Source: Prevotella sp. CAG:485
Lineage (GTDB): Bacteria > Bacteroidota > Bacteroidia > Bacteroidales > Muribaculaceae
Length of the DNA stretch: 64,000 bases
Assembly: GCA_000437495.1 (NCBI GenBank)
Contig: FR897805.1
Location: 3,870 to 67,869 of the forward strand
Direction of reading: 5' to 3'
Shown here: positions 51,730 to 59,709 of the stretch, one piece after another
Numbering within the stretch: the first letter of the stretch is position 1
How the letters are laid out: each line of letters opens with the position of its first letter
Translations under genes and position numbers: made by a program
Notes under the pieces: model-generated
Database searches by the model: none
Told to the model about the DNA's origin: nothing
What the model saw: only the letters and a program-made list of their open reading frames with translations

Positions 51730-52977
51730 TCAGCGGGCGGCACGGTAATACAGCACTATGCCTATGGCCAGATAGACTATGTTTGGAATCCACATGGCTA
51801 CCCGCGCACTTGTGGCTCCGGATATGGCAAACGAGCTTGTTACGGTGGAGAAGAGAATATAGCTGAAACTGAGAGCCAGACCTATGCCAATGTTCAGCCC
51901 CATACCCCCTTTCACCTTGCGCGAGCTCAACGCCATGCCGATTAGCGTGAGGATAAAGGCGGCCGCCGTCATGGCATAGCGTTTCTCCTTTTCTATTTCA
52001 AACGCCACAACATTGGCCGAGCCACGGTTTTTCTGTTTGGCAATGTAGGTTGTCAGCTCAGGCGTGGTATACGTTTCCTGGTCGTGAGTGGAGACGAGGA
52101 AATCCTGCGGCTCCATATCAATCACCGTATCGAGCGAGGCGCCACGTATTATCTTCTCGCGCTGGCCGTTGAGAGTACGAATCATGTAATCGTGCAGAAT
52201 CCAGTGATGCTGGCGCAGAGAGTCGTATTGCACAGTCTGGGCAGTGAGACGGCTCATCAGCTTCTTGCCCTGGAATTTGTCGAGCGAGAACCCGAAGCCG
52301 CGGCTGTGAGCCGTTTCATAACGCCCCATGAAAGCTATCACACCCGGTTGCACCTGCAGCTGCACATTTGAGGCTGACGTCTCCTTCTTGTTCTTCACGT
52401 ACTTATTGGTGTAAGCCAACCGCTTCACATTGCTTGGTGGAATGGCGTAGTTGGAGAGCCAGAAGGTGAGTCCGGCTATCACGGCGGCTCCTATCATATA
52501 GGGCACAAGCAGACGCCGGTAGCTGACTCCTGACGAGAGTATGGCTATGATTTCGCTGTTGCCGGCCATCTTGGAGGTGAAGAAAATCACCGCAATGAAG
52601 ACAAACAGCGGCGACAGCTGTACGGCGAAGTAGGGGAGGAAGGAGGAGAAATAATCTAAGATCGTCTCCTTCACCGGCGCTGTGAGAAAAGCATCGAGCT
52701 TCTCCGTAACGTCGAACATGGCAATGACGGCCAGCACCAGTAAGGTGGCTACAAAATAGGTGCCGAGAAATTTTTTGAGAATGTAGCGGTCAAGAATCTT
52801 CAGCCTCCACAGATGCGGCCTAAAGCGCATTTTACGCGGCAGATGACGGCGCTTTGCATGCTTACGGCGCTGCTCAGCACTTTTCGGCTGCTCCGCAGGC
52901 ATCGGCTCCTGACCGAGGGGTTCGGCATGCTGCTCTGCAACCACATTTATGATGTCTTTCTCGGCTTCTTCCATCAT
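51730..52977 (-). CDS. LptF/LptG-family LPS export permease
   Basis: A 415-aa YjgP/YjgQ-family protein: a basic N-terminal extension of about 55 residues, then 'LDRYILKKFLGTYFVATLLV' as the first helix. Three N-terminal helices, a periplasmic beta domain ('HHWILHDYMIRTLNGQREKI') and three C-terminal helices follow. LptF and LptG form the transmembrane part of the LptB2FG extractor that lifts LPS out of the inner membrane. The start overlaps the tgt stop (ATGA). Which of LptF or LptG it corresponds to is not clear. Confidence 0.88.
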   Translation of the reverse strand: MMEEAEKDIINVVAEQHAEPLGQEPMPAEQPKSAEQRRKHAKRRHLPRKMRFRPHLWRLKILDRYILKKFLGTYFVATLLVLAVIAMFDVTEKLDAFLTAPVKETILDYFSSFLPYFAVQLSPLFVFIAVIFFTSKMAGNSEIIAILSSGVSYRRLLVPYMIGAAVIAGLTFWLSNYAIPPSNVKRLAYTNKYVKNKKETSASNVQLQVQPGVIAFMGRYETAHSRGFGFSLDKFQGKKLMSRLTAQTVQYDSLRQHHWILHDYMIRTLNGQREKIIRGASLDTVIDMEPQDFLVSTHDQETYTTPELTTYIAKQKNRGSANVVAFEIEKEKRYAMTAAAFILTLIGMALSSRKVKGGMGLNIGIGLALSFSYILFSTVTSSFAISGATSARVAMWIPNIVYLAIGIVLYYRAAR

Positions 52978-54104
52978 AAACGGCGTGTGAGGTCGGGGAG
53001 AATGCCTTTTTTCCAGGCTGCGAAGCCCCCCTCGATTATATGTTTACGGGCCTCGCCAACCAGCCACAGATAAAAGGCAAGATTGTGTATGGAACATATT
53101 TGCAGGCCAAGCAACTCACCCGTCGTAACCAGGTGCCTCACGTAAGCGCGCGAGTAATCCTTGTCTACAAAACAGGTGCCGTCGGGGTCCAGAGGCGAGA
53201 AATCGTCGGCCCATTTCCGGTTGCGCATGTTCATCACCCCGTTGCGGGTAAAAATCATGCCGTTGCGGCCGTTGCGGGTGGGCATCACACAGTCCATCAT
53301 ATCCACACCCCTGTCAATGGCTTCGAGAATATTTGCAGGCGTGCCGACGCCCATCAGATAGCGCGGTTTGTTGGCCGGCAGAATCTCGTTCACCACCTCA
53401 ATCATCTCATACATCACCTCGGCCGGCTCACCCACTGCCAGTCCGCCAATGGCATTGCCGTCGGCATCCAACTCGGCTATACGGCTGGCGGCCTCACGGC
53501 GCAAATCCTTGTATGTGCAGCCTTGCACAATCGGGAACCAACTCTGGTAATAGTCGTATACCGGCTCCGTTTCCTTGTAGCGCTTCCAACCCCTCTCAAG
53601 CCATTGCGTGGTGAGGTCGAGCGACCGGCGTGCATAGGCGTAATCGCTCGAGCCCGGGGCACATTCATCCAAAGCCATCATTATGTCGGCACCGATGATG
53701 CGCTGCGTGTCCACCACATTCTCGGGAGTGAAGAAATGCTTACTGCCGTCAATGTGCGAACGGAAGCTCACACCCTCGTCAGAGAGTTTGCGTATGCCGG
53801 TGAGGGAGAACACCTGAAAGCCGCCGCTGTCGGTGAGTATGGGCTTGTGCCAGCCGTTGAAACGGTGCAGACCGCCGGCGCGTTGCAGTATGTCGAGCCC
53901 CGGACGCAGATACAGATGATAGGTGTTGCCAAGAATAATCTGCGCCTTGATGTCATTCAGCAATTCACGCTGATGCACCGCTTTGACGCTGCCCACCGTC
54001 CCCACGGGCATAAAAATAGGCGTCTGCACAGCACCGTGTGCCGTGGTGAAGACGCCGGCGCGGGCTGAACTGCCGGCAGTTGTGGCTTCTATTCTAAATT
54101 CCAT
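52974..54104 (-). CDS. tgt: tRNA-guanine (queuine) transglycosylase
   Basis: Exchanges the wobble guanine of GUN-anticodon tRNAs for preQ1 or queuine. The start at 54104 (MEFRIEATTAGSSARAGVFT) is chosen because the longer frame overlaps the -7 box. The catalytic block SGGFQVFSL is at 93-101, GGLAVGEP (220-227) lines the base pocket, and the nucleophile Asp271 is in MMDCVMPTRNGRNG. The usual zinc site CxCxxC...H is mostly missing: only Cys311 (in GTCFVDKDYSRAYVRHL) and His340 remain. Length is 376 aa. Confidence 0.93.
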   Translation of the reverse strand: MEFRIEATTAGSSARAGVFTTAHGAVQTPIFMPVGTVGSVKAVHQRELLNDIKAQIILGNTYHLYLRPGLDILQRAGGLHRFNGWHKPILTDSGGFQVFSLTGIRKLSDEGVSFRSHIDGSKHFFTPENVVDTQRIIGADIMMALDECAPGSSDYAYARRSLDLTTQWLERGWKRYKETEPVYDYYQSWFPIVQGCTYKDLRREAASRIAELDADGNAIGGLAVGEPAEVMYEMIEVVNEILPANKPRYLMGVGTPANILEAIDRGVDMMDCVMPTRNGRNGMIFTRNGVMNMRNRKWADDFSPLDPDGTCFVDKDYSRAYVRHLVTTGELLGLQICSIHNLAFYLWLVGEARKHIIEGGFAAWKKGILPDLTRRL

Positions 54105-54113
54105 TCCAAGGCG

Positions 54114-54121
54114 CAAAGTTA
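54114..54121 (-). promoter_or_regulatory. -7 box of the tgt-lptG operon (short leader)
   Basis: TAACTTTG on the minus strand, with 9 nt between its last base and the tgt ATG. Confidence 0.55.
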
Positions 54122-54159
54122 CGAAAAAATTTTGTAACCCGGCTTACGTTATTCCGTTT

Positions 54160-55647
54160 TCAGAACTTATACGCCGCCATTATGCGCAACGCCATGGTCG
54201 ACGACAGCACATGCGGAAAGTCGCGGTAGTGGGTCGAACGGACGTAATTGGTGAATTCGGCCGCGGCATACAGATGTTTGTGAATCTGCACATCGAGCCT
54301 TATGTCAGTAACATTGAAGAAGGCGGTGGAATGGTCGCCCTGCACATTGAGCAGCCGGTAGTCGGAGGTCGCAGGGTCAACGCCGTAACGATAGCCTGCC
54401 CACGAAAAGAGCCGGTAATATTCGTTGGAGGCCGAGAGTGCCCAGTATTTGCCGCTGACAAGGTTTATGCCTGCCTTTATGGCAAATCCGCTGGCCCAGT
54501 TGTAGTTGCGCTCGTCGGCATGATAATGGTCGGAAAGCACCGAGCCCAACAATATGCCGTTTACGTGCAGAAAAGCGTCGAAGAGATAACGCCTGTCAGG
54601 GCGGTCGCGGAACATAAGTCCCACACCCACAGAGGCCGGAATACCCAGCTTGAAAGGCACCTTTTTCAGCGATTTTATGGTGTCGGAGTCATAGAAATTG
54701 AAATCCTGATACAGACCTATCGACGCCCAGCTTTTATGCTCTTCCAGAAATTCGCGTGCCAACAGTCGACCCTGAATCGACAGCTGATTAAGCATTGGCT
54801 GCCCTTTCAAGACCTGCAATTCGCCGCGCAAGGTGAAATAGTCGTAAGGCTTGGTAGACTTCACCTCAAACCGGTCGCCATATTCCAGGTCAATCTGCAC
54901 ACAGCCGCCATAGCCCATGTGCCGCATCCTGCCTTGAAACGCCATCATCTTGTATCCGGCCGACAGACGTATGCCTATGTTTGGCGTTCCGAAGAGCCTT
55001 CCCGGCGTTGCGCTGTGCCGCCATGCCGCACCGGTGAAAATGCGGTTCAGACCGCGCATTGGAGAAATTATGAAGCATGCCAGCTCGCGTTCAAAGCGCT
55101 CATGCCCTGTTGTGCGGTCATCCAGGCAGGCATCTGAGGCACGAAACAGCATCTCGCCTATGGCTGCGCCGCCAATCGGTGTGGCAATGACATCGTTCGT
55201 GCTGGGATATTCCCTTTCCATAAACAGCTCCCACATGGCTGAGCCGCCTATGGCGAACAGCTCCGAGCCCCAGAAGCTGTATCCGTTTGAGCGGGCGGCA
55301 TTGAAATAGAGATTGCCGGTGTATGGATGCAGGAAAGTGTTGGTGCCGAGCTTGTCGTTGTCCCATTTGAAGCCGACTTCAAAATTCTTCTTGATGCTCT
55401 TGAACGAGATATACGCAAAATCGCCCTTCTGCACATACCTGTCGAATGCCCACAGCCCCATATTGAAGCCGAAAACCTCGCCTGATGCCCTCCAGAAGTG
55501 CTTCTTTGCCCCTTCGGCCACGTCGATGGAATCCGGCATTATAGGCTCAATAGCCGATTGTTTTATAGCTATCTGAGCCTCCGTTGCAGGCAGGCTTAGA
55601 GCAACGATACAGGCTGTGAGAAAAAGGCGGAGCAAATTCTTAAACAT
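54160..55647 (-). CDS. DUF3943-domain outer-membrane-type protein
   Basis: A 495-aa protein with a signal peptide (residues 1-24). The DUF3943 signature is the 'HPYTGNLYFNAARSNGYSFW' block. The C-terminal 300 residues alternate hydrophobic strands and end in MAAYKF, as in an outer-membrane beta-barrel. No function is established for the family. It lies 38 nt after the DUF4250 gene on the same strand and may be co-transcribed. Confidence 0.75.
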   Translation of the reverse strand: MFKNLLRLFLTACIVALSLPATEAQIAIKQSAIEPIMPDSIDVAEGAKKHFWRASGEVFGFNMGLWAFDRYVQKGDFAYISFKSIKKNFEVGFKWDNDKLGTNTFLHPYTGNLYFNAARSNGYSFWGSELFAIGGSAMWELFMEREYPSTNDVIATPIGGAAIGEMLFRASDACLDDRTTGHERFERELACFIISPMRGLNRIFTGAAWRHSATPGRLFGTPNIGIRLSAGYKMMAFQGRMRHMGYGGCVQIDLEYGDRFEVKSTKPYDYFTLRGELQVLKGQPMLNQLSIQGRLLAREFLEEHKSWASIGLYQDFNFYDSDTIKSLKKVPFKLGIPASVGVGLMFRDRPDRRYLFDAFLHVNGILLGSVLSDHYHADERNYNWASGFAIKAGINLVSGKYWALSASNEYYRLFSWAGYRYGVDPATSDYRLLNVQGDHSTAFFNVTDIRLDVQIHKHLYAAAEFTNYVRSTHYRDFPHVLSSTMALRIMAAYKF

Positions 55648-55685
55648 AGCCGCTGACTTTGAGGTTTATTGTGGGTCAAGGCATC

Positions 55686-55865
55686 TCAGCGAAACTGATT
55701 CACCTCCGGCAGATAGTCGAAACCGGCGTCTTTCAGGGTTTTTACCAGATTGTCGCGGTCTATGTCGAGGCTCTTGCACAGTTCATCAAGGCTCATACCG
55801 TCGTCGCGCAGGTGCATATTGATGAAGCTGAGAAGCATAAAGGGGTCTTTGGGTATTGTGCTCAT
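55686..55865 (-). CDS. DUF4250-domain small protein
   Basis: A 59-aa protein. The start at 55865 (MSTIPKDPFMLLSFINMHLR) matches the family N-terminus; the longer frame adds 11 unrelated residues. 'SLDELCKSLDIDRDNLVKTL' reads like a compact helix-turn-helix-type helical pair, and the C-terminal 'YLPEVNQFR' is typical of DUF4250. Function unknown. It precedes the DUF3943 gene. Confidence 0.75.
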   Translation of the reverse strand: MSTIPKDPFMLLSFINMHLRDDGMSLDELCKSLDIDRDNLVKTLKDAGFDYLPEVNQFR

Positions 55866-56027
55866 GATTTGTTTCCGTAAAAGGTTAGGGTAAGACAAAA
55901 TCTATCCTTTAAACAATCGAACTCCGAAAAAGTTATCGGGCCGACCCATTGTCAAGGCGCATCTGAGGCCTCGGAGTGCCGCAGATGCGCCTTTATGACG
56001 TCTTTGATTGCCGAATCTATTGCCTGA

Positions 56028-57068
56028 TTACTGAAGCATCGGCACCAGATACTTGGCCATCACCCAGCCGCCGGCAATCAGCCATAAGTCGAGGCAGAAA
56101 GCCAGGACGAAAGGCTTGGCGCCGGCCTTCTTGAACTTGTCGAAACTCGTTTCGGCGCCGAGAGCCGCCATAGCCATCGTCAGCACGAAGGTGTCGGCGT
56201 AGTTGATTGAGTCAATCATCACCTGAGGCAGGTGAATGAAGGAGTTGAAGACAATTACCAGCAGGAACAGTACGGCAAACCAGGGTATGGCAATCTTGCC
56301 TTTCTCGCCCGTTGCGGTGCCGTTTTTGCGGTTGCTTATGCCAATCCATACGCTGAGTACAAGAAGCACAGCCACCAGCAGCATCACACGTATCATCTTC
56401 ACTATTATGGCGCTGTTGGCCACATCCTCGCCCATGGCATTGCCGGCGCCCACGGCATGAGCCACCTCATGCAGCGTTGAGCCGCTGTAGATGCCCATTT
56501 GCTGCGGATCGAGGTCGAGAAGGCCGGCATTGTAGAGCGCGGGATAAAGGAACATGCTTATGGTGCCGAAGATGACCACCGTAGCCACTGCCACAGCCGT
56601 CTTGTACGGTTGCGAGCGGATGGTGGCTTCGGCGCCCAGGACAGCTGCCGCGCCGCAGATGCCGCTGCCTATGCTGGTGAGCAGTGCCGTGTCGCGGTCC
56701 ATACGCAGCAGCTTGCCTATGAGCACGCCGCCGAGTATGGTCACTACAACCACTATTATGTCGATTACAACACCCGGAAGGCCTACCACCACAATGTCTT
56801 GCAGCGTCAGTCGGAAGCCGTAAAAGATAATGCCTATGCGCAGCAGTCGTTTGGAACAAAACTGTATGCCCGGCACCCACGTCTCAGGCAGATGATTGCG
56901 CAGCGAATTGGCGTAAATCATACCCAAGATGATGCCTATAATCATAGGACTTATGGAGAGGTCTTTGAGAAATTGCACCTCGCCTATGTAAAACGAAGCG
57001 CATGCAAAAAGCGCAATGAGCAGAATGCCGTGAATCATGCTCGCGCGTTGATTTGATAAGTTTGCCAT
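56028..57068 (-). CDS. YeiH/UPF0324-family putative sulfate exporter
   Basis: A 346-aa membrane protein with about ten helices. Family motifs are 'LGMIYANSLRNHLPETWVPG', 'IGSGICGAAAVLGAEATIRS' and 'GIYSGSTLHEVAHAVGAGNA', the last two being the best conserved stretches of UPF0324. Export of sulfite, sulfate or a related anion has been suggested for relatives. It is divergent from a Fur-family regulator gene, which may control it (inferred). Confidence 0.85.
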   Translation of the reverse strand: MANLSNQRASMIHGILLIALFACASFYIGEVQFLKDLSISPMIIGIILGMIYANSLRNHLPETWVPGIQFCSKRLLRIGIIFYGFRLTLQDIVVVGLPGVVIDIIVVVVTILGGVLIGKLLRMDRDTALLTSIGSGICGAAAVLGAEATIRSQPYKTAVAVATVVIFGTISMFLYPALYNAGLLDLDPQQMGIYSGSTLHEVAHAVGAGNAMGEDVANSAIIVKMIRVMLLVAVLLVLSVWIGISNRKNGTATGEKGKIAIPWFAVLFLLVIVFNSFIHLPQVMIDSINYADTFVLTMAMAALGAETSFDKFKKAGAKPFVLAFCLDLWLIAGGWVMAKYLVPMLQ

Positions 57069-57091
57069 ATTAAAGGTTTCGGTTTCAGATG

Positions 57092-57122
57092 CAAAGTTAA
57101 TTCAAGATGGGAAAAATGCAAA
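57092..57122 (-). promoter_or_regulatory. Promoter of the YeiH-type gene
   Basis: -7 TAACTTTG (57092-57099), 19-bp spacer, -33 TTTG (57119-57122) on the minus strand. The gap to the divergent Fur-family gene is 96 bp. Confidence 0.6.
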
Positions 57123-57152
57123 CGTTAGACTCTTAAAAAGACAAAAATTAAT

Positions 57153-57160
57153 TACCTTTG
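57153..57160 (+). promoter_or_regulatory. -7 box of the Fur-family gene (leaderless geometry)
   Basis: TACCTTTG ends 4 nt before the ATG at 57165, so transcription is expected to start at or next to the start codon. Confidence 0.55.
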
Positions 57161-57164
57161 CACC

Positions 57165-57593
57165 ATGGCTGAGAACGACAACCCGGAGATAATTTTGCAG
57201 CAGCACAACGTGAAGCCTACCGCTGTGAGGCTGCTTGTGCTCAGAGAGCTGGAGAAGATTAAGTATGCTTTTTCGCTTGCCGACGTCTGCGACCGACTCC
57301 CGACCGTCGACCGCTCAACCATTTTCCGCACCCTCACTGTCTTTGCCGACGCTCATCTGCTTCACACCATTGTCAACGGCAACGGGGAGCATGAATATTG
57401 CCTCTGTCATAACAGCCACACTTGCCGCCCTGATGAGCTGCATTGCCATTTCCACTGCACAAGGTGCGGACATACCTTCTGCCTTACCAACGTAACAATT
57501 CCGTCGGTGGCTTTGCCTTTGGGTTATGCCGTTGAAAATGCCGAATATGTGATGCAGGGCCTCTGCCCGCGTTGCAGAGGAATCAGGAAGTAA
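57165..57593 (+). CDS. Fur-family transcriptional regulator
   Basis: A 142-aa protein. The N-terminal winged helix includes 'VKPTAVRLLVLRELEKIKYA' and 'TVDRSTIFRTLTVFADAHLL' (DNA-recognition helix). The dimerisation domain has a four-cysteine structural zinc site, CTRC and CPRC, and a His-rich sensory region (HEYCLCHNSH, HCHFHC). It could be a Fur, Zur or PerR type; the rich His/Cys content around residues 80-107 favours zinc or iron sensing but does not decide it. Confidence 0.87.
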   Translation: MAENDNPEIILQQHNVKPTAVRLLVLRELEKIKYAFSLADVCDRLPTVDRSTIFRTLTVFADAHLLHTIVNGNGEHEYCLCHNSHTCRPDELHCHFHCTRCGHTFCLTNVTIPSVALPLGYAVENAEYVMQGLCPRCRGIRK

Positions 57594-57619
57594 GAACCCG
57601 GGACACAAATATGTTAGCT

Positions 57620-58300
57620 TCAGGGCCTGAAGTTATCTGAGAGGCTTTCGCGCGAGGCAATGGCTATTATATCGCTGCTATATTTGATTACCTTCTGCCT
57701 CTGCATCTCGGCTAAATCGGCGATCAGACTCTCCTCGCTTTGGTTGGTATATTTCATCAGGGTTAACTTGTCGGCCTGCAAAGTGATGTTCCGCGCGGTG
57801 CTTGGCGTAATCGTGGTTATCCAGGTTGTGAGAAAGTCGCGCAGCCGGCACGAATCAATCTGCGCCAACAGCTCCATCGGCCTCTGCGCCCGCAACGACA
57901 GATAATTGATGAAGTTGAGCATATAGATGGACTGTGTCCCTAACAGCGACAGATATTGGCTCTTGTCAATGCTCAGCAGCGACACATCCGTCTGAGCCGT
58001 GTAAGTGTATGGGTTCTTGCGCTGCATGCCAAACAGGTGCGAGGCGTCGAGCAACGTGCGCCCCTTTTCCGAAAATGTTATCACAATATCATCGGCGTGG
58101 TTGCGCCATTCGGCCTCTACCGAGCCGCTGATGACGTACATCAGGGCGTTATCCTCATCACCGGCTCTGCGCAGCACATCGCCTGCGTTAGCCTTACTGA
58201 ACTCAATATGTGTCTTTTCAAGCAATGCCGATACATGCTCGCGGCTTATGCCCTGAAGCAGCGGCAAATCCATCAACATATCATACATTGTTATAGCCAT
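57620..58300 (-). CDS. Crp/Fnr-family transcriptional regulator
   Basis: A 226-aa protein. The N-terminal cyclic-nucleotide-binding-like domain (about 15-125) includes 'GDVLRRAGDEDNALMYVISG', and the C-terminal helix-turn-helix domain ends near residue 220 ('MKYTNQSEESLIADLAEMQR', 'QKVIKYSSDIIAI'). No N-terminal cysteine cluster for an Fe-S centre is present, so it is not a classical FNR. It converges with the Fur-family gene and has a leader of about 130 nt. Confidence 0.83.
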   Translation of the reverse strand: MAITMYDMLMDLPLLQGISREHVSALLEKTHIEFSKANAGDVLRRAGDEDNALMYVISGSVEAEWRNHADDIVITFSEKGRTLLDASHLFGMQRKNPYTYTAQTDVSLLSIDKSQYLSLLGTQSIYMLNFINYLSLRAQRPMELLAQIDSCRLRDFLTTWITTITPSTARNITLQADKLTLMKYTNQSEESLIADLAEMQRQKVIKYSSDIIAIASRESLSDNFRP

Positions 58301-58436
58301 ATCCCGAATTCAGTGTTATGAAGAATTATCCGATATTTGTTAACAAAATAACTTCATTAGGGGTTCTGTGGAGCCGATTAAATTGATTATGCGTCATGGG
58401 GTCTTGGTGGGTCTTGGTCTGTCATACTTGGCGATA

Positions 58437-58444
58437 CAAAGGTA
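58437..58444 (-). promoter_or_regulatory. -7 box of the Crp/Fnr-family gene
   Basis: TACCTTTG on the minus strand, 137 nt before the start. The leader contains two copies of ACCAAGACC (minus strand). Confidence 0.45.
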
Positions 58445-58538
58445 ATATAATTTTTTTAAATAGGAGTTTCTGAGGGGCTTTCCGAGCCTTAAAAAGAGGG
58501 GCGCTGAGACTAAAATGAAAAAAAAGTTGGCGAAAAAT

Positions 58539-58569
58539 TTTGTGGATTCAAAAAGTTGTCGTAACTTTG
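58539..58569 (+). promoter_or_regulatory. Promoter of tRNA-Cys
   Basis: -33 TTTG (58539-58542), 19-bp spacer, -7 TAACTTTG (58562-58569), 17 bp before the tRNA. Confidence 0.7.
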
Positions 58570-58586
58570 CAGCGCAAAAAGGAAAC

Positions 58587-58657
58587 GGTGCCATGTCCGA
58601 GTGGTTAGGTAAAGGTCTGCAAAACCTTCTACACCAGTTCGAATCTGGTTGGCACCT
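58587..58657 (+). tRNA. tRNA-Cys (anticodon GCA)
   Basis: Acceptor arms GGTGCCA/TGGCACC, anticodon stem AAGGT/ACCTT with loop CTGCAAA, and T-arm ACCAG-TTCGAAT-CTGGT. CCA is not fully encoded (TCCC follows). It is transcribed alone from its own promoter and ended by the terminator at 58676-58709. Confidence 0.95.
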
Positions 58658-58675
58658 CCCGAAAAAGATTGCGTC

Positions 58676-58709
58676 AGATTGCGTCGTCAACGGCGCAATC
58701 TTTTTTTTT
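58676..58709 (+). terminator. Terminator of tRNA-Cys
   Basis: AGATTGCG (58676-58683) and CGCAATCT (58694-58701) arms followed by nine Ts. The 10-bp word AGATTGCGTC is duplicated in tandem (58666-58685). Confidence 0.88.
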
Positions 58710-58833
58710 GCACATAATTTCCGGCGCACAATTTACGGCACAGAATTTTGGGCGCAGAATTTTAGTCGCAGTGTTTTTCACCGCAGCCTGTTTTGCTAAG
58801 CTTATAAGGCCTCTGAAAGGGGAGAAGTGGATG

Positions 58834-59709
58834 CTATTTCTTGCCGAGCCTGTTATTCAGCAGGTTCACAAACTGATAATTCTTCAGTCCCCATTTGGGC
58901 GAAATCACCAGTTCGGGCGGTGCCTGTGCCACAAAGCGTTCTATGACGATATGCTCCGGCACGCGTTGCACTATTTCGGCGCATAACGTCAAATATTTCT
59001 CTATTGTCAGCTCTGGCACCTGTATCTCTCCTTTCTTCACCAAATGGGCAAGCTGTGTGCCGCGAAGCACCTGCAGATGATGGAGCTTTAACGAGCCAAT
59101 GGGGAGTGCGCACGCTTTGTCCACACTTTCTATCAGGTCTGCGTCCGTCTCTCCGGGCAGTCCGGCTATCAGATGCAGCCCTACGTGCAAACCGACTGCG
59201 GCACAGCGGCTTACGGCATCTGCCGTCTTTTCTGCCGTATGGCGGCGGTTGAGCAGCTCAAGGGTCTTGTTGTGGAAACTCTCGGCTCCTATCTCCACTA
59301 TTACCGACTTGGTCAACCGGGCAAGCATTTCTATCACCGGCTGCGGCAGTGTGTCGGGACGGGTGCTCACCACCAAACCGGCCACATCAGCCGGATTGAG
59401 GACAGAGGCGTAATCTTCACGCAGTCTCTCGAGGTCGGCATTCGTGGAGGTGTAGGTCTGAAAGTATGGAAGCCATTTTTTGTCTTTATACTTCCTGCTG
59501 AAGAATTGTCGACCTGCCTCCAGTTGCTCGGCTAAGGTGAGATGACCGTGACAATATGCCGGTGAAAATGCCTCATTCGAGCAATATATGCAGCCGCCAT
59601 AGCCTAATGTGCCGTTGCGGTTCGGACAGTCGTGCCCGGCGTTCAGCGTCAGTTTCTGATATTTGCCGGGCCCGAAAATTTCCTCAAGATACTGAGGGTA
59701 AGTCTTCAT
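58834..59709 (-). CDS. TIGR01212-family radical SAM protein (YhcC-like)
   Basis: A 291-aa protein. The [4Fe-4S] cysteines are Cys28, Cys40 and Cys43 in the long-spaced motif CPNRNGTLGYGGCIYC, the hallmark of the YhcC/TIGR01212 group. 'VGLHVGLHLIAGLPGETDAD' and 'LKLHHLQVLRGTQL' are also typical. The reaction is not established for the whole family. Last gene of the rho operon; its start overlaps the aroC stop (ATGA). Confidence 0.88.
   Translation of the reverse strand: MKTYPQYLEEIFGPGKYQKLTLNAGHDCPNRNGTLGYGGCIYCSNEAFSPAYCHGHLTLAEQLEAGRQFFSRKYKDKKWLPYFQTYTSTNADLERLREDYASVLNPADVAGLVVSTRPDTLPQPVIEMLARLTKSVIVEIGAESFHNKTLELLNRRHTAEKTADAVSRCAAVGLHVGLHLIAGLPGETDADLIESVDKACALPIGSLKLHHLQVLRGTQLAHLVKKGEIQVPELTIEKYLTLCAEIVQRVPEHIVIERFVAQAPPELVISPKWGLKNYQFVNLLNNRLGKK

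Noticed and set aside
53040..55137. Plus-strand frames of 342 and 384 codons opposite tgt and DUF3943
   Set aside because: Both tgt and DUF3943 are clearly coding on the minus strand. The opposing frames have no signal, motif or promoter.
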